A stretch of 64,000 nucleotides of DNA from Bradyrhizobium sp. CCGUVB1N3 (GTDB lineage Bacteria > Pseudomonadota > Alphaproteobacteria > Rhizobiales > Xanthobacteraceae): the NCBI RefSeq assembly GCF_024199925.1, contig NZ_JANADR010000001.1:5893501-5957500 (forward strand). Reading direction: 5' to 3'. Positions 1-11,981 of this stretch are shown piece by piece (positions within the stretch are counted from its first letter, which is position 1; every line of letters begins with the position of its first letter). The notes under the pieces were generated by a model. That model saw only the letters and a program-made list of their open reading frames with translations. It was not told the origin of the DNA and searched no databases. The position numbers and the translations under genes were made by a program.

Positions 1-563
1 ATTTCGAGTGGTCGGCATCGGATGATCAGAAGATCATCGTGCCCTGGAGGCTCATCGACGGCCCGGAATCAGCAGATGCACTGGCCGCTGAGATCATGAA
101 GACGCCGGTTCGCCGAGGCTCCCGCACGTCAATTTCCGGCGCGATCCGCTTTGCAGTACCGCTGTTCGACCAAGATCGTTATCACGGGCTGCGACGTGTG
201 ATCGATATTTCCGGCGATGGCGCGAACAACGAGGGTGCCCCCGTGACTGTGGCGCGCAATGCGGCGCTGGAGAAGGGTATCACGATCAACGGCCTGCCAA
301 TCATGATGAAGCGAACGGCCGTTTCGATGATGGACATCGATGACCTCGATTCATATTACGAGGATTGCGTGATTGGAGGCCCAGGCTCGTTCATGTTGGT
401 GATCAGAGAGCGAGAAAAATTCAAGGAGGCAATCCGAACCAAGCTGGCAATGGAGGTCGCCGGCCTGACGCCGGCGTACCGGATCGTCTCGGTGGCCGAA
501 AGCGAACCGAGGGTATCCTGTGGCATTGGCGAGGAAATATGGGAGAGGCGAAGCCGGTGGTGA
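1..563 (+). CDS. DUF1194 family protein, 3' part (cut by window edge)
   Basis: The reading frame is already open at base 3 and ends at TGA 561-563, so only the C-terminal part is present. The first residues (FEWSASDDQKIIVPWRLIDG) and the later VIDISGDGANNEG segment match the DUF1194 family, which has a von Willebrand A-like fold and is usually secreted or periplasmic in rhizobia. The ISGDG stretch lies where a metal-binding loop would be expected. The biochemical role of the family is unknown. The true start lies upstream of the window; the GTG at 39 is internal. No neighbour suggests a pathway. Confidence 0.75.
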   Translation, partial: FEWSASDDQKIIVPWRLIDGPESADALAAEIMKTPVRRGSRTSISGAIRFAVPLFDQDRYHGLRRVIDISGDGANNEGAPVTVARNAALEKGITINGLPIMMKRTAVSMMDIDDLDSYYEDCVIGGPGSFMLVIREREKFKEAIRTKLAMEVAGLTPAYRIVSVAESEPRVSCGIGEEIWERRSRW

Positions 564-661
564 GAATCGGCAACGGCCATTTTCTGCTGGGCAGGCCTCG
601 GCTGCGATTTCCCCTCATGGCCGGGGACAAGCCGGTGGGGACGGGCGAGTGAAAGGCGGAC

Positions 662-1135
662 CTATTGGCTCGACGCGTCCGATCGCAGGAAGGAGACTAT
701 TTTTGCCCTGTCGTCCGCAGATGCAAGTCCGCTGTATGGTTTCATGCTGTTGCCCGGTACCAGCTCATCCGGATTGGCGATAAAGCGATCGAGCTTTTCT
801 TCGTCCCACGCGAAGTTGGCGCCCTTCATCGCGCTAGAGTAGTTATAATCCGGCAGCGAGCCGGCCTCCCTTCCGACGATCCTGTACAGATGCGGGCCCA
901 AGCGATTGTCGCCGTCCTTCATCGTGTGGCAGGTCCGACATGCATTGTTGAACACGCGTTGTCCTGACGCGGTGTCCGAACTCTTTCGCGCCGGCTCCTG
1001 TCCATGGGAAGGCGAATGCAGCACGTACACCACCCCGCTGAGGGCCGCGAGTGCGCCCACCCAACCCATGTGCTGCACGCGCGCGTCTCGCAACTTCGGC
1101 AAGGCGAGGCGCGTCAGGAGCTGTGGTTGCTTCAT
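662..1135 (-). CDS. Membrane-anchored class I cytochrome c
   Basis: A 157-residue protein with one hydrophobic segment at about residues 22-40, probably an uncleaved anchor, followed by a mono-haem cytochrome c domain. The haem site is CRTCH (C66, C69, H70) and the distal ligand is probably M131 in GNSMKPY. This is the layout of the CycM/c552-type anchored cytochromes of Bradyrhizobium, which carry electrons from the bc1 complex to terminal oxidases on the periplasmic face. It stands alone between the DUF1194 gene and the URC operon, and the sequence does not identify its oxidase partner. Identity as a cytochrome c is firm; equivalence to CycM is only likely. Confidence 0.9.
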   Translation of the reverse strand: MKQPQLLTRLALPKLRDARVQHMGWVGALAALSGVVYVLHSPSHGQEPARKSSDTASGQRVFNNACRTCHTMKDGDNRLGPHLYRIVGREAGSLPDYNYSSAMKGANFAWDEEKLDRFIANPDELVPGNSMKPYSGLASADDRAKIVSFLRSDASSQ

Positions 1136-1305
1136 TTGATCACCTCGCTGGCGCAGCGATTGTGCGACTCACGACGGCTTCGAAGTCCCGTTTCCCACCT
1201 GCATCTTGCAATTGGCAGATCAGGACTGGAATTCAAATGAAATTGTCCGCCGGCTTCCTCGGAATCTGGTCTTGGTCGGTGCGCGAATTGCCACGGCCCG
1301 TTTCG

Positions 1306-1935
1306 CTACCTCGTTCCGTAAGCGCGATCGCCGGCATCGCCGAGGCCGGGCAGGATGTAGCCGTGCTCGTCGAGCCCTTCATCGATCGCCGCCGTCCAGA
1401 TCGGCACGTCCGGATGCAGGCCGCGAAGCCGCTCGAGGCCTTCGGGCGCAGCGATCAGGCAGGCAAGCCGGATATCCTTCGCGCCGCGCTCCTTCAGCCG
1501 GTCGACTGCGGCCACCGCCGTGTTGGCCGTCGCGAGCACCGGCGTCACCACGATCGCGAGCCGTTCGCCGAGGTCTGACGGCGACTTGAAGAAATATTCG
1601 ACGGCCGCGAAGCTGTGCGGTTCGCGATAGAGTCCGATATGCGCGACGCGCGCGGTCGGGACCAGATCCATCATGCCGTCGACGAACGTCGTGCCCGCGC
1701 GCAGGACTGGAACGAACACCAGCTTCTTGCCGGCGATCTTGGCCGACTGCATGCGCGCAAGCGGCGTCTCGACGACGACCTCGGAGAGCGGGAGATCGCG
1801 CGTCACCTCGTAGCACAGGAGCATCCCGATCTCCTTGACGAGTTCGCGGAAGGATTTTGTCGAGATGGACTTGTCGCGCACCAGCGTCAGCTTGTGCTGC
1901 ACCAGGGGATGATCGACGATCGTGACGCCTTCCAT
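1306..1935 (-). CDS. upp: Uracil phosphoribosyltransferase, URC operon
   Basis: A 209-residue protein of the usual UPRT length, converting uracil plus PRPP to UMP. The uracil-binding C-terminus is intact ([13 protein letters not shown], 192-204) and the N-terminal [11 protein letters not shown] motif is typical. The PRPP-binding loop is not: where the family has D-P-M-L-A-T-G, this protein has T-P-V-L-A-T-A (131-137), losing the acidic residue and a glycine. It is the last gene of a leftward operon after the DUF1688 and GTP-cyclohydrolase-like genes, which form the URC uracil degradation route in some fungi and bacteria. There, uracil is thought to be ribosylated first, so a UPRT fits the context. 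Confidence 0.9.
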   Translation of the reverse strand: MEGVTIVDHPLVQHKLTLVRDKSISTKSFRELVKEIGMLLCYEVTRDLPLSEVVVETPLARMQSAKIAGKKLVFVPVLRAGTTFVDGMMDLVPTARVAHIGLYREPHSFAAVEYFFKSPSDLGERLAIVVTPVLATANTAVAAVDRLKERGAKDIRLACLIAAPEGLERLRGLHPDVPIWTAAIDEGLDEHGYILPGLGDAGDRAYGTR

Positions 1936-1989
1936 GACGTGATGCTCCTGAAATTATCGATGCGCAATGCGGCAGGTTCGGACCATGCG

Positions 1990-3240
1990 CTAGAAAACCG
2001 TGCCGTCGCTGATCACCTTGAGCGGCGGCGCGCCGTCGGGACGGCGCGCAAATGCAATGGCCCGGCCCGCGGCCCAGGTGCCGCCTTCCAGAATGCTGGC
2101 AAGAGGCAACGACCCCGGTGTGCGGCCGAGTTTTGCGCGGACCTGACCTGCGAGGCGGTCGAGCAGCGCGACTGTCAGCGCGCGCCACTCCACGACGAGC
2201 AGCGAATCCACCGCATGCGAATGCTCGGCGTCAGCGGCGTCGCGCAGGCGGAGCACCTCGTGATCGACGAACAGGCCGCCGTTGCGGTATTCGGCAAGGC
2301 CCGTGAGGCCGTCGATGTCGGTTACGTCAAAGCCGGCGCGCTGCAAAGGTTCGATCAGCGAGTAGCTCAGCCACTGCGACAGCTTGTGCAGGGGCACGAG
2401 ACCTGTGGTCGTATCATCGGCCTTGATCGCGGGATGGCGCCAGCAATCGCCGAGCGCAATGCCGGCGAGCTCGAGTCGCGACGGCCAGATCGGTCCGAGC
2501 TGGCTCAGCACTTCGGCAAGAATCACGGGCGCGGGGATCGCCCCGCTCACGGCTCGTGCCGCGAGATGATCGAACAACCCACCCGGACGCGGCCGATCAT
2601 GCGTACCGAAGACCTGCGGACGAGACGCCACCAGCTGTCCCAAGCGCCGCAACAAATCCGTACGTCCCTCGAGGCCGAGCAGCGGATTGTTGTCCGTGAC
2701 CTGGAAACCAGACTGGAGCCGCGCGAGCGGGAGTTGCGCGATCACATCCGCATCGACGCGGAAGGGAGAGCGCGGGTCACCGGAAAATGCGCCGGCTGCG
2801 AACATGTCGAGGCTTGCCAGCGCAAGCCCCTCGGAGCGGCCGATGTCCTGCCCCGTCATGGCATCGCGGTAGCGCCAGGCAGCGCCCGCGCCCGCATCCA
2901 GCAGCACGCTGACGATGGCGAGATCGAATTCGGCGCGCGCCCGCGCGGCGCGATCCGGCCAGGACACGGTGTCCGCGAGGCGCGACCAGCGGTCGACGCC
3001 GCCGAGGACGAAGTGCCGCCACCGCGCGTGAAAGGGAATATCCAGCGCAGGATAGGACCGTCGCGTGACCGCGAGCACGGCATCCACGACAGCGTCCATG
3101 CGATCGAGATGAACCGTGAAATGCGTCAGTCCGTCGTCGAGGCCGATGTCGAGCATCTGCGCGGCGCGCGCGCGAACCGCCTCCGCCGAGAGCAGCGATC
3201 GGGCCTCTCGTTCTGTGGCCGCCGCCATCACGTAACTCAA
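1990..3240 (-). CDS. URC4 / DUF1688 uracil catabolism protein
   Basis: A 416-residue member of the DUF1688 family (fungal URC4), required for the URC uracil degradation pathway; its exact reaction is not established. Recognisable segments include the LTHFTVHLDRMD region near the N-terminus and SRLELAGIALGDCWRHPA in the second half. The frame opens with TTG, whose bases overlap the TGA stop of the upstream URC1 gene, indicating translational coupling. An ATG four codons further in is an alternative start. The downstream UPRT gene follows after about 54 bases, so all three genes probably share one transcript. Confidence 0.88.
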   Translation of the reverse strand: MSYVMAAATEREARSLLSAEAVRARAAQMLDIGLDDGLTHFTVHLDRMDAVVDAVLAVTRRSYPALDIPFHARWRHFVLGGVDRWSRLADTVSWPDRAARARAEFDLAIVSVLLDAGAGAAWRYRDAMTGQDIGRSEGLALASLDMFAAGAFSGDPRSPFRVDADVIAQLPLARLQSGFQVTDNNPLLGLEGRTDLLRRLGQLVASRPQVFGTHDRPRPGGLFDHLAARAVSGAIPAPVILAEVLSQLGPIWPSRLELAGIALGDCWRHPAIKADDTTTGLVPLHKLSQWLSYSLIEPLQRAGFDVTDIDGLTGLAEYRNGGLFVDHEVLRLRDAADAEHSHAVDSLLVVEWRALTVALLDRLAGQVRAKLGRTPGSLPLASILEGGTWAAGRAIAFARRPDGAPPLKVISDGTVF

Positions 3241-4502
3241 TATTTCTCCAGCGAGCGTCCGACCGTGTCGGTCAAATCCTTCGCTGTCGGAATCTCTTCG
3301 GCGTAATATCCGGCCGCCTTCTTGGCGGCGATTTCGACATGCGCATCGGCCGGAATGAGCTCCAGCGGGATCGGCACGCGCTCGATGATATCGATGCCCT
3401 GCCCCGTGAGCGCGTCATACTTCATGTCGCTCATCGACAGGAAGCGATCGATGCGCTTCAAGCCGAGCCAATGGATCGTGTCGGGCATCAGTTGCTGGAA
3501 GCGCGCGTCCTGCACGCCGGCGACGCATTCGGTCCGCTCGAAATAGGCGGCGGCTGCGTCGCCGTCCTCCTGGCGCTTGCGCGCATTGTAAACCAGGAAT
3601 TTCGTGACCTCGCCGAGCGCCCGCCCCTCCTTGCGGTTGTAGACGACGAGCCCGAGCCCGCCCTCCTGCGCGCCGCGCGCGCATTCCTCGATGCCGTGAA
3701 TGAGGTAGGGCCGGCAGGTGCAGATGTCGGAGCCGAACACGTCGGAGCCGTTGCATTCGTCGTGCACGCGGCAGGTGATCCTGGTGCGATGATCGGGCAG
3801 CTTGGTCACGTCGCCGAACAGATAGACCGTGGTGCCGCCGATTGGCGGCAGGAACACCTTCATGTCGGGCCGCGTCACGAGCTCGGGGAACATGCCGGCG
3901 GTCTGCTCGAACAGGGTTCGCCGCAGCTCGGTCTCGCTGGTGCCGAAACGCACGGCAACGCCCGGCAGATACCAGACCGGATCGATCGCGATCTTCACCA
4001 CCGACACGCTGCCATTGGCATGCACGACCTCGCCGTCCGGCTTCAGCCGCTTGGCGGCCAGTGCCTCGCGGATCTCCGGCAGGTCCAGCCGTGCGCGCGT
4101 CACCGCGATGCTCGGCCGGATATCGGCGCCCTCGGCAATTTCTTTCCGGAAATTCTCGGCGACGAGATGCCCCCACGGATCGAGCGCGACGATCTTGGCG
4201 GGATCGCTCCATTGCGGGAACGGCCCGATGGTCGCGGCCGGAAACGTGTTGGTGAGATCGGGACGCCGGATCGGATCGAGCGCGCCGGCGGAGACCGCGA
4301 GCGCGCGATAGACGGCGTAGGAGCCGCCATGGCTGCCGATGACGTTGCGGTCCTGGGCTCGCGAGCGCGACACCGTGCCGACGATCGGCCCCCGCGCGCG
4401 CGCATCCGCTGCACCCCACTGGATCGGGAAGGCCGCCTTGCCGCCCGGCTCCGGATGGGAGGTGAGGCGGATATGTTCGGTACGGTTCGAGCGGCTCATC
4501 AC
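3237..4502 (-). CDS. URC1, GTP cyclohydrolase II-like protein
   Basis: A 421-residue protein whose C-terminal half is a GTP cyclohydrolase II domain. The zinc ligands are present as C250-x10-C261-x-C263 (DECNGSDVFGSDICTC), and YNRKEGRALG (288-297) matches the substrate-binding stretch of RibA. The N-terminal 200 residues are specific to the URC1 branch and absent from riboflavin-pathway RibA. URC1 is needed for growth on uracil in the fungal URC pathway; the substrate there is thought to be a uracil ribonucleotide rather than GTP, which remains an inference. It is the first gene of the URC operon and overlaps the next by four bases. Confidence 0.88.
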   Translation of the reverse strand: MMSRSNRTEHIRLTSHPEPGGKAAFPIQWGAADARARGPIVGTVSRSRAQDRNVIGSHGGSYAVYRALAVSAGALDPIRRPDLTNTFPAATIGPFPQWSDPAKIVALDPWGHLVAENFRKEIAEGADIRPSIAVTRARLDLPEIREALAAKRLKPDGEVVHANGSVSVVKIAIDPVWYLPGVAVRFGTSETELRRTLFEQTAGMFPELVTRPDMKVFLPPIGGTTVYLFGDVTKLPDHRTRITCRVHDECNGSDVFGSDICTCRPYLIHGIEECARGAQEGGLGLVVYNRKEGRALGEVTKFLVYNARKRQEDGDAAAAYFERTECVAGVQDARFQQLMPDTIHWLGLKRIDRFLSMSDMKYDALTGQGIDIIERVPIPLELIPADAHVEIAAKKAAGYYAEEIPTAKDLTDTVGRSLEKY

Positions 4503-4715
4503 CGGGCTCCCATAAAGCCAACGGCCCGCCTATCAGACGGGCCTGGACCATCCTACCGTGCGGTCATGACAAAGCCGTTCACGACCGAATTGAACAACAT
4601 AAGGGCTGACAGACCTGTTCGCTAGATGTTCGTTGCGCATCCAGGACGATCGGGCCGCCCGCTCCCTTGCTTCATTCATGCCTTCGAGGGCGATTGCCCT
4701 CGCACCAAAACGAAC

Positions 4716-4739
4716 AAGCCCGGCCGTTCGGCCGGGCTT
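4716..4739 (-). terminator. Hairpin terminator downstream of carD
   Basis: A perfect 10-bp stem (AAGCCCGGCC / GGCCGGGCTT) with a 4-base loop, lying 33 bases past the carD stop. Read on the minus strand the stem is followed by a T-rich stretch (TGTTCGTTTT), as in an intrinsic terminator. No gene approaches from the other side until the URC operon start. Confidence 0.75.
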
Positions 4740-4771
4740 TGGATTTGCTTGCCGCGAGCCGAAGCTGCTGC

Positions 4772-5791
4772 TTACGCGGCCTCGTCGGCGACTGCCGTAT
4801 CGTCGCCATCGGTATCGTCGATATCGCCCTCGGTGTCCGCATCGGCCTCGCCCTCGGCGGCTTCCGCCTTGGCGTTGGTGCGGCGCGGGCTCTTGGCGAG
4901 CTGCGCCTCGATCTCCTTGACCGCTTCGGTCTCGGTCGAGTGCTGCACCACCGCAATCTCGCGGGACAGACGATCGAGCGCCGCTTCATAGAGCTGGCGT
5001 TCCGAGTAGGACTGCTCGGGCTGCGATTCGGAGCGGTAGAGGTCGCGCACGACTTCCGCGATCGCGACGATGTCGCCCGAATTGATCTTCGCTTCGTATT
5101 CCTGGGCGCGGCGCGACCACATGGTGCGCTTGACGCGGGCGCGGCCCTTGAGGGTCTCCAGCGCCCTCTTGACCAGCGCCGGCTCGGACAGCTTGCGCAT
5201 GCCGACATTGGCGACCTTGGCCGTCGGAACGCGCAGCGTCATCTTGTCCTTGATGAAGTTGATGACGAACAGCTCGAGCTTGGCCCCGGCGATCTCCTGC
5301 TCCTCGATGGCCAGGATCTGGCCGACGCCGTGAGCGGGATAAACGACGAATTCATTGGCCTTGAAGCCCTGGCGCTGGGTCACGACCTTCTTTTCCTCGA
5401 CCTTCGGCGCAGCGGCAGCCGGCTTCACGGCGGGCTTGGCGGCAGCGACGGGGGCCTTGACGGGAGGAGCCTTGGCGGCGACGGGCGCCTTGGGCGCGGC
5501 GGCAACAGGAGCTTTCACTGCAGGCTTGACCGCAGCCTTGGCAGCCGCGGGCTTGGAAACGGTCGCTTTCGCGGCCGGCTTGGCAGTCTTGTTAGACATT
5601 GCGCTTCTTTTCTTAGAGGACTTTGCAGCCGTGTGCTTAGTCGCGGCACGACCCTTGGATGCGGATGCGCTACGGCTGGCCGCGGCGACTTTTTTGGCAT
5701 CCTTATGGGACGCCTTAGCAGAAGTACTCTTTTTACGCGTTTTCTGTGACACAGCCTGCGCGCGGAAAACTGCCACGCCCCTGTTCGACAT
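4772..5791 (-). CDS. carD: CarD-family RNA polymerase-binding regulator
   Basis: The CarD/CdnL domain spans roughly residues 140-300, beginning FVVYPAHGVGQILAIEE; this fold binds the RNA polymerase beta subunit and stabilises open complexes. The protein is 339 residues from the first ATG, longer than typical CarD proteins because of a Lys/Ala/Pro-rich, histone H1-like N-terminal tail of about 130 residues. The last 40 residues are acidic (Asp/Glu/Ala). A second start at the internal ATG (5597-5599, MSNKTAKP) has an AGAAG sequence a few bases upstream and would give 275 residues; I cannot choose firmly, but the extra segment has the same Lys/Ala character. Single gene, followed by a hairpin terminator. 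Confidence 0.87.
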   Translation of the reverse strand: MSNRGVAVFRAQAVSQKTRKKSTSAKASHKDAKKVAAASRSASASKGRAATKHTAAKSSKKRSAMSNKTAKPAAKATVSKPAAAKAAVKPAVKAPVAAAPKAPVAAKAPPVKAPVAAAKPAVKPAAAAPKVEEKKVVTQRQGFKANEFVVYPAHGVGQILAIEEQEIAGAKLELFVINFIKDKMTLRVPTAKVANVGMRKLSEPALVKRALETLKGRARVKRTMWSRRAQEYEAKINSGDIVAIAEVVRDLYRSESQPEQSYSERQLYEAALDRLSREIAVVQHSTETEAVKEIEAQLAKSPRRTNAKAEAAEGEADADTEGDIDDTDGDDTAVADEAA

Positions 5792-5945
5792 GAGGTTTCA
5801 CGGGAACCCAGAGGGGCCAACGGGGCTGACGGGGTTCGGCTTAATGTGCCCAATATAGCACATTTCCCGCAAAAATCAATGATTTAGGGGTTTTTGGGCC
5901 TGTTTCCAGCGCTGACTAAGGTATTAGGGTTAAGTTTGACCCGAG

Positions 5946-6284
5946 TTAGTCCCCAGAACCGGGCTTTTGAGAAAAATATTTCTCAAACTTGCCTTCCTTG
6001 CCGTCGAATTCCTTCGCGTCCTCCGGCGAATCTTTCTTCTGGGTGATGTTCGGCCAGCTCTTGGCGAATTCGGCGTTCACTTCCAGCCACTTTTCGAGGC
6101 CGGGTTCCGTGTCCGGCTTGATGGCGTCCGCCGGACATTCCGGCTCGCACACGCCGCAATCGATGCATTCGTCGGGGTGAATGACCAGCATGTTCTCGCC
6201 CTCGTAGAAGCAATCTACCGGGCAGACCTCGACGCAGTCGGTGTACTTGCACTTGATGCAGTTTTCAGTGACGACGTAAGTCAT
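5946..6284 (-). CDS. fdxA: 7Fe ferredoxin (3Fe-4S/4Fe-4S), FdxA type
   Basis: A 112-residue ferredoxin whose first 60 residues closely match Azotobacter vinelandii ferredoxin I as remembered ([19 protein letters not shown]). Nine cysteines at 9, 12, 17, 21, 25, 40, 43, 46 and 50 give the spacing for one 3Fe-4S and one 4Fe-4S cluster. The C-terminal extension of about 50 residues, including a WPNIT segment, is also typical of the group. It is a soluble low-potential electron carrier; its partner cannot be told from the sequence. It lies between carD and the S4 gene in the same orientation, an arrangement common in alphaproteobacteria. Confidence 0.95.
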   Translation of the reverse strand: MTYVVTENCIKCKYTDCVEVCPVDCFYEGENMLVIHPDECIDCGVCEPECPADAIKPDTEPGLEKWLEVNAEFAKSWPNITQKKDSPEDAKEFDGKEGKFEKYFSQKPGSGD

Positions 6285-6419
6285 CCAACGCTCCGAAAAG
6301 CTCTCTCAAATTCGCGGCTTGCGTAGCGCGTAAACACCCACGCCGCAAGATCGGGAACGGCCGAACATGACTGGTTTTCGCAAGTCTTCAGCCAAGAAGT
6401 GAACAACAAGCGCAATTAA

Positions 6420-6692
6420 TTACGCTTTGCGCTCGTTCAACTCCTCATACAGCACGCGCGCCGAATTTGCGTCGCCGCGCCGCTCGTTGAAGGCGACCAC
6501 CTTCATGACCCGCACGGTTCGATCGAGCGCGATGGTCAGGACGTCGCCGATCTTGATCGCATGCCCGGGCGAGGTCTCGCGCACGCCGTTGACGCGGACA
6601 TGGCCGCTTTCGACGAGTTCGGCCGCCGAGGTGCGCGCCTTCACCACCCGCGCATGCCACAGCCATTTGTCGATCCGCTGACGCTCGGTCGT
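6420..6692 (-). CDS. S4-domain RNA-binding protein (Hsp15-like), ACG start
   Basis: A 90-residue S4-domain protein of the Hsp15 family, whose members bind stalled large ribosomal subunits carrying nascent chains. The conserved N-terminus RQRIDKWLWHARVVKART can be read only if translation begins upstream of the first GTG (6645-6647). No ATG, GTG or TTG exists between that GTG and the in-frame TAG at 6696-6698. However, ACG at 6690-6692 stands exactly where family members begin MTERQR and is preceded by AAGGAG with six bases between. I therefore annotate an ACG start. The GTG start would delete the first helix of the S4 fold. It follows the helicase gene directly and in the same frame. Confidence 0.75.
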   Translation of the reverse strand, partial: TTERQRIDKWLWHARVVKARTSAAELVESGHVRVNGVRETSPGHAIKIGDVLTIALDRTVRVMKVVAFNERRGDANSARVLYEELNERKA

Positions 6693-6695
6693 GGG

Positions 6696-10076
<3,381 letters not shown>

Positions 10077-10129
10077 TCTGGGGATTAGCTAGTCGTGATT
10101 GAGCCGTTTGTCAGTGGCGTTTCGTTCGC

Positions 10130-10263
10130 CCCTCATCCTGAGGAGCGCGGCACGCGCGTCTCGAAGGATGCAGGCCCGGCTGGTGCCGCCCTTGCGCCTC
10201 CGGAGCGAGCCGGGCCCCTCGCCCTTCGAGACGGCCGCTGCGCGGCCTCCTCAGGGTGAGGGG
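10130..10263. repeat. Extragenic palindrome, family A (CCTCATCCTGAGGAGC)
   Basis: An imperfect inverted repeat of about 134 bases: CCTCATCCTGAGGAGCGCGG on the left and a degenerate complementary arm ending CCTCCTCAGGGTGAGGGG. A second copy of the same family lies at 32853-32957. It is noncoding and sits upstream of the helicase gene. Confidence 0.7.
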
Positions 10264-10350
10264 ATCAAATGGCGGCGATGGGGCTCTCATATGTCAGCCA
10301 TATCTCCGAACACTACGAAGCAGGTGGACCGACCTTCCCCCGCAACTGTC

Positions 10351-10593
10351 TCATTTTGCAACGCTTTCTCGCTCGCGCTTAAGCTTCGGAACGACTCCGG
10401 AACGAATCGCGGCCGAATCGCTGACTCCCCTTGGCTTCCGGATTCGTTCACGCAACATCTCGCGCCAGCCGTTTTCAGGCGCACTAGATGGAGTTTTGGC
10501 CGTCGGCACAAGCGGCGTTTTCGGGGCGAGTTCCTTAATGTTGGGGACGGACCGGAGTCGAATCAGAATCGACTGAGAGTCAAATGGATTCAT
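10351..10593 (-). CDS. Possible small hypothetical protein
   Basis: An 80-codon frame from ATG 10591-10593 (MNPFDSQSILIRLRSVPNIK) between two extragenic palindromes. It contains no recognised domain, membrane segment or signal peptide and is rich in Arg, Lys, Ser and Pro. Third positions are less GC-biased than in the neighbouring genes, so it is either a recent arrival, a gene remnant or noncoding. I keep it only because nothing else explains this 240-base stretch. The rest of the 850-base interval 10077-10928 holds the palindromes listed separately and no other gene I can support. Confidence 0.25.
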   Translation of the reverse strand: MNPFDSQSILIRLRSVPNIKELAPKTPLVPTAKTPSSAPENGWREMLRERIRKPRGVSDSAAIRSGVVPKLKRERESVAK

Positions 10594-10604
10594 GTCGCGC
10601 CTCT

Positions 10605-10770
10605 CACCCTCCCCTGGAGGGGTCCGAGACGAGCGTAGCTCGCTCGTGGGTCGAGCGCGCGTAGCGCGAGCGGGGTGGGGTGACAGTCTCTCCACCTCAA
10701 CAGTGCCCGCGCGGAGAGATCACCCCACCCCGGCGCTTCGCGCCGACCCTCCCCCTCCAGGGGAGGGTGA
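10605..10770. repeat. Extragenic palindrome, family B (CACCCTCCCCTGGAGGGG)
   Basis: Outer arms CACCCTCCCCTGGAGGGG and CCCCTCCAGGGGAGGGTG are inverted about the centre, and an inner GCGTAGCTCGCTCGTGGGTCG block and a GGGGTGGGGTGA / TCACCCCACCCC pair add further stems. A closely similar copy lies at 36626-36808. Both are intergenic. Confidence 0.75.
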
Positions 10771-10882
10771 AAGCGGCGGCGCACACGCCACGCAACTTTT
10801 TGCGAAAACAACCCCATGCACAGTAGGAATAGACGGTCGCGGCGGCAATTCCCACCATATGTAGTAGGTTCGCTACCTCACC

Positions 10883-10923
10883 GTCATTCCGGGACGCGCC
10901 GTCAGGCGCGGGCCCGGAATGAC
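10883..10923. repeat. Hairpin repeat 3' of the DUF3108 gene
   Basis: GTCATTCCGGG and CCCGGAATGAC form a stem enclosing an inner GCGCC/GGCGC stem. It ends five bases from the DUF3108 stop codon and may help end that transcript. No T-run follows, so an intrinsic terminator is only possible. Confidence 0.55.
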
Positions 10924-10928
10924 AACGC

Positions 10929-11780
10929 CTACTGCGTCTTCGCGACCTTCGGCGGCTGGGGGGCGGTGATGAAGCTGGTGGCTTCCAGCATGGCCGGGCC
11001 CAGCGGGGTCGGGATCTTCACCCAGAACGGCACCAGGATGCGGGTGCCCGCCACGGGGGCGAAGGCGATCTCGATGTTGCGCTGAGCAGCGAGGTATTTG
11101 ATGACCGGGCGATCCGGGATGTAGCCGGCGACCGGCACGAAATAGAGCGCGCAGACCACGACCGGACCGCGATAGCCCTTTTCCGCCTTCACGCTCTCCA
11201 TGCGCTTGAAATCGAGCTTGAGGTCGTAGCGCATGCGGCCGTCGAACACGGGCGCACCCAAGTGGCAGGCCTCCGGCGACACCGGCTCGCCGGTGCCGGG
11301 CACGCGCAAGAGCGAGGCCGTCATCGGATCCCAGACGCCGCGGCGATGCGCCTCGGTGACGACGATACGGTCAGGATCGACCGGCGGCTCGGGCGCGATG
11401 CCGAACTCCTTCACATTGCCCTTGTCGAGGACGATGTGGATCTCCTCGGTCTTCTTCGAGGTGGTGGTGGAGGCCTGGTAGCCGGTGGCAACGAGGGCGC
11501 CGTTGACGACGCGCCCTTGGCTAGCGCCGGTGCCGGACCCGCCGGTGAAGGATTTCAGGATGCCGATGGTGCCGCCGCTGGCCGCGGCCGAGAACACGTC
11601 TTCCTGGATGTCGATGGTCCAGGCGCCACGGCCGACCGGAATGCCCGACAGCGTCGCCTCATACTGCGCCTCGAGCCGCCCCTGCGCCGACGCAGGCGCC
11701 ATATCCCAGCCGAGGCCGCAAAAGGCCATCAGGGCCAGCCAGCCGCGGGCACGCGGCCGGGGCGAGAAAGGAAGAGGCAT
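10929..11780 (-). CDS. DUF3108 exported protein
   Basis: A 283-residue protein of the DUF3108 family, taken to begin at ATG 11778-11780 because a signal peptide follows immediately (MPLPFSPRPRARGWLALMAF, then an APASAQG cleavage-like site). The longer frame to 12047 adds 89 residues that run into a noncoding repeat and break the signal peptide, so I reject it. The mature part begins LEAQYEATLSGIPVGRGAW, characteristic of DUF3108, a beta-rich periplasmic family of unknown function. It lies upstream of, and is transcribed away from, rpmB. Confidence 0.8.
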   Translation of the reverse strand: MPLPFSPRPRARGWLALMAFCGLGWDMAPASAQGRLEAQYEATLSGIPVGRGAWTIDIQEDVFSAAASGGTIGILKSFTGGSGTGASQGRVVNGALVATGYQASTTTSKKTEEIHIVLDKGNVKEFGIAPEPPVDPDRIVVTEAHRRGVWDPMTASLLRVPGTGEPVSPEACHLGAPVFDGRMRYDLKLDFKRMESVKAEKGYRGPVVVCALYFVPVAGYIPDRPVIKYLAAQRNIEIAFAPVAGTRILVPFWVKIPTPLGPAMLEATSFITAPQPPKVAKTQ

Positions 11781-11981
11781 GATCACGTTCAGTTGCAATC
11801 CAGCGGGTGCGCCAGTCCTGTTACTTAAGCCAAAACCGGCGGCAAACAATGTCAGCGTCGAGCAATCCGCGCCCGTCCGCCTGGAACCGGCCTCTCTTTC
11901 CGCCCCGATTACGCCCTTTATGTGATGGTAAGGCGTTTCAATCATTGCCGTTTTCGTGAGTGGCGGCCGCGTACTCGAAAA

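Noticed and set aside
1615..3306. 563-codon plus-strand frame opposite the URC4 gene
   Set aside because: It is Arg/Gln/His-rich with no family features and lies antisense to a recognisable gene; a shadow of high-GC coding DNA.
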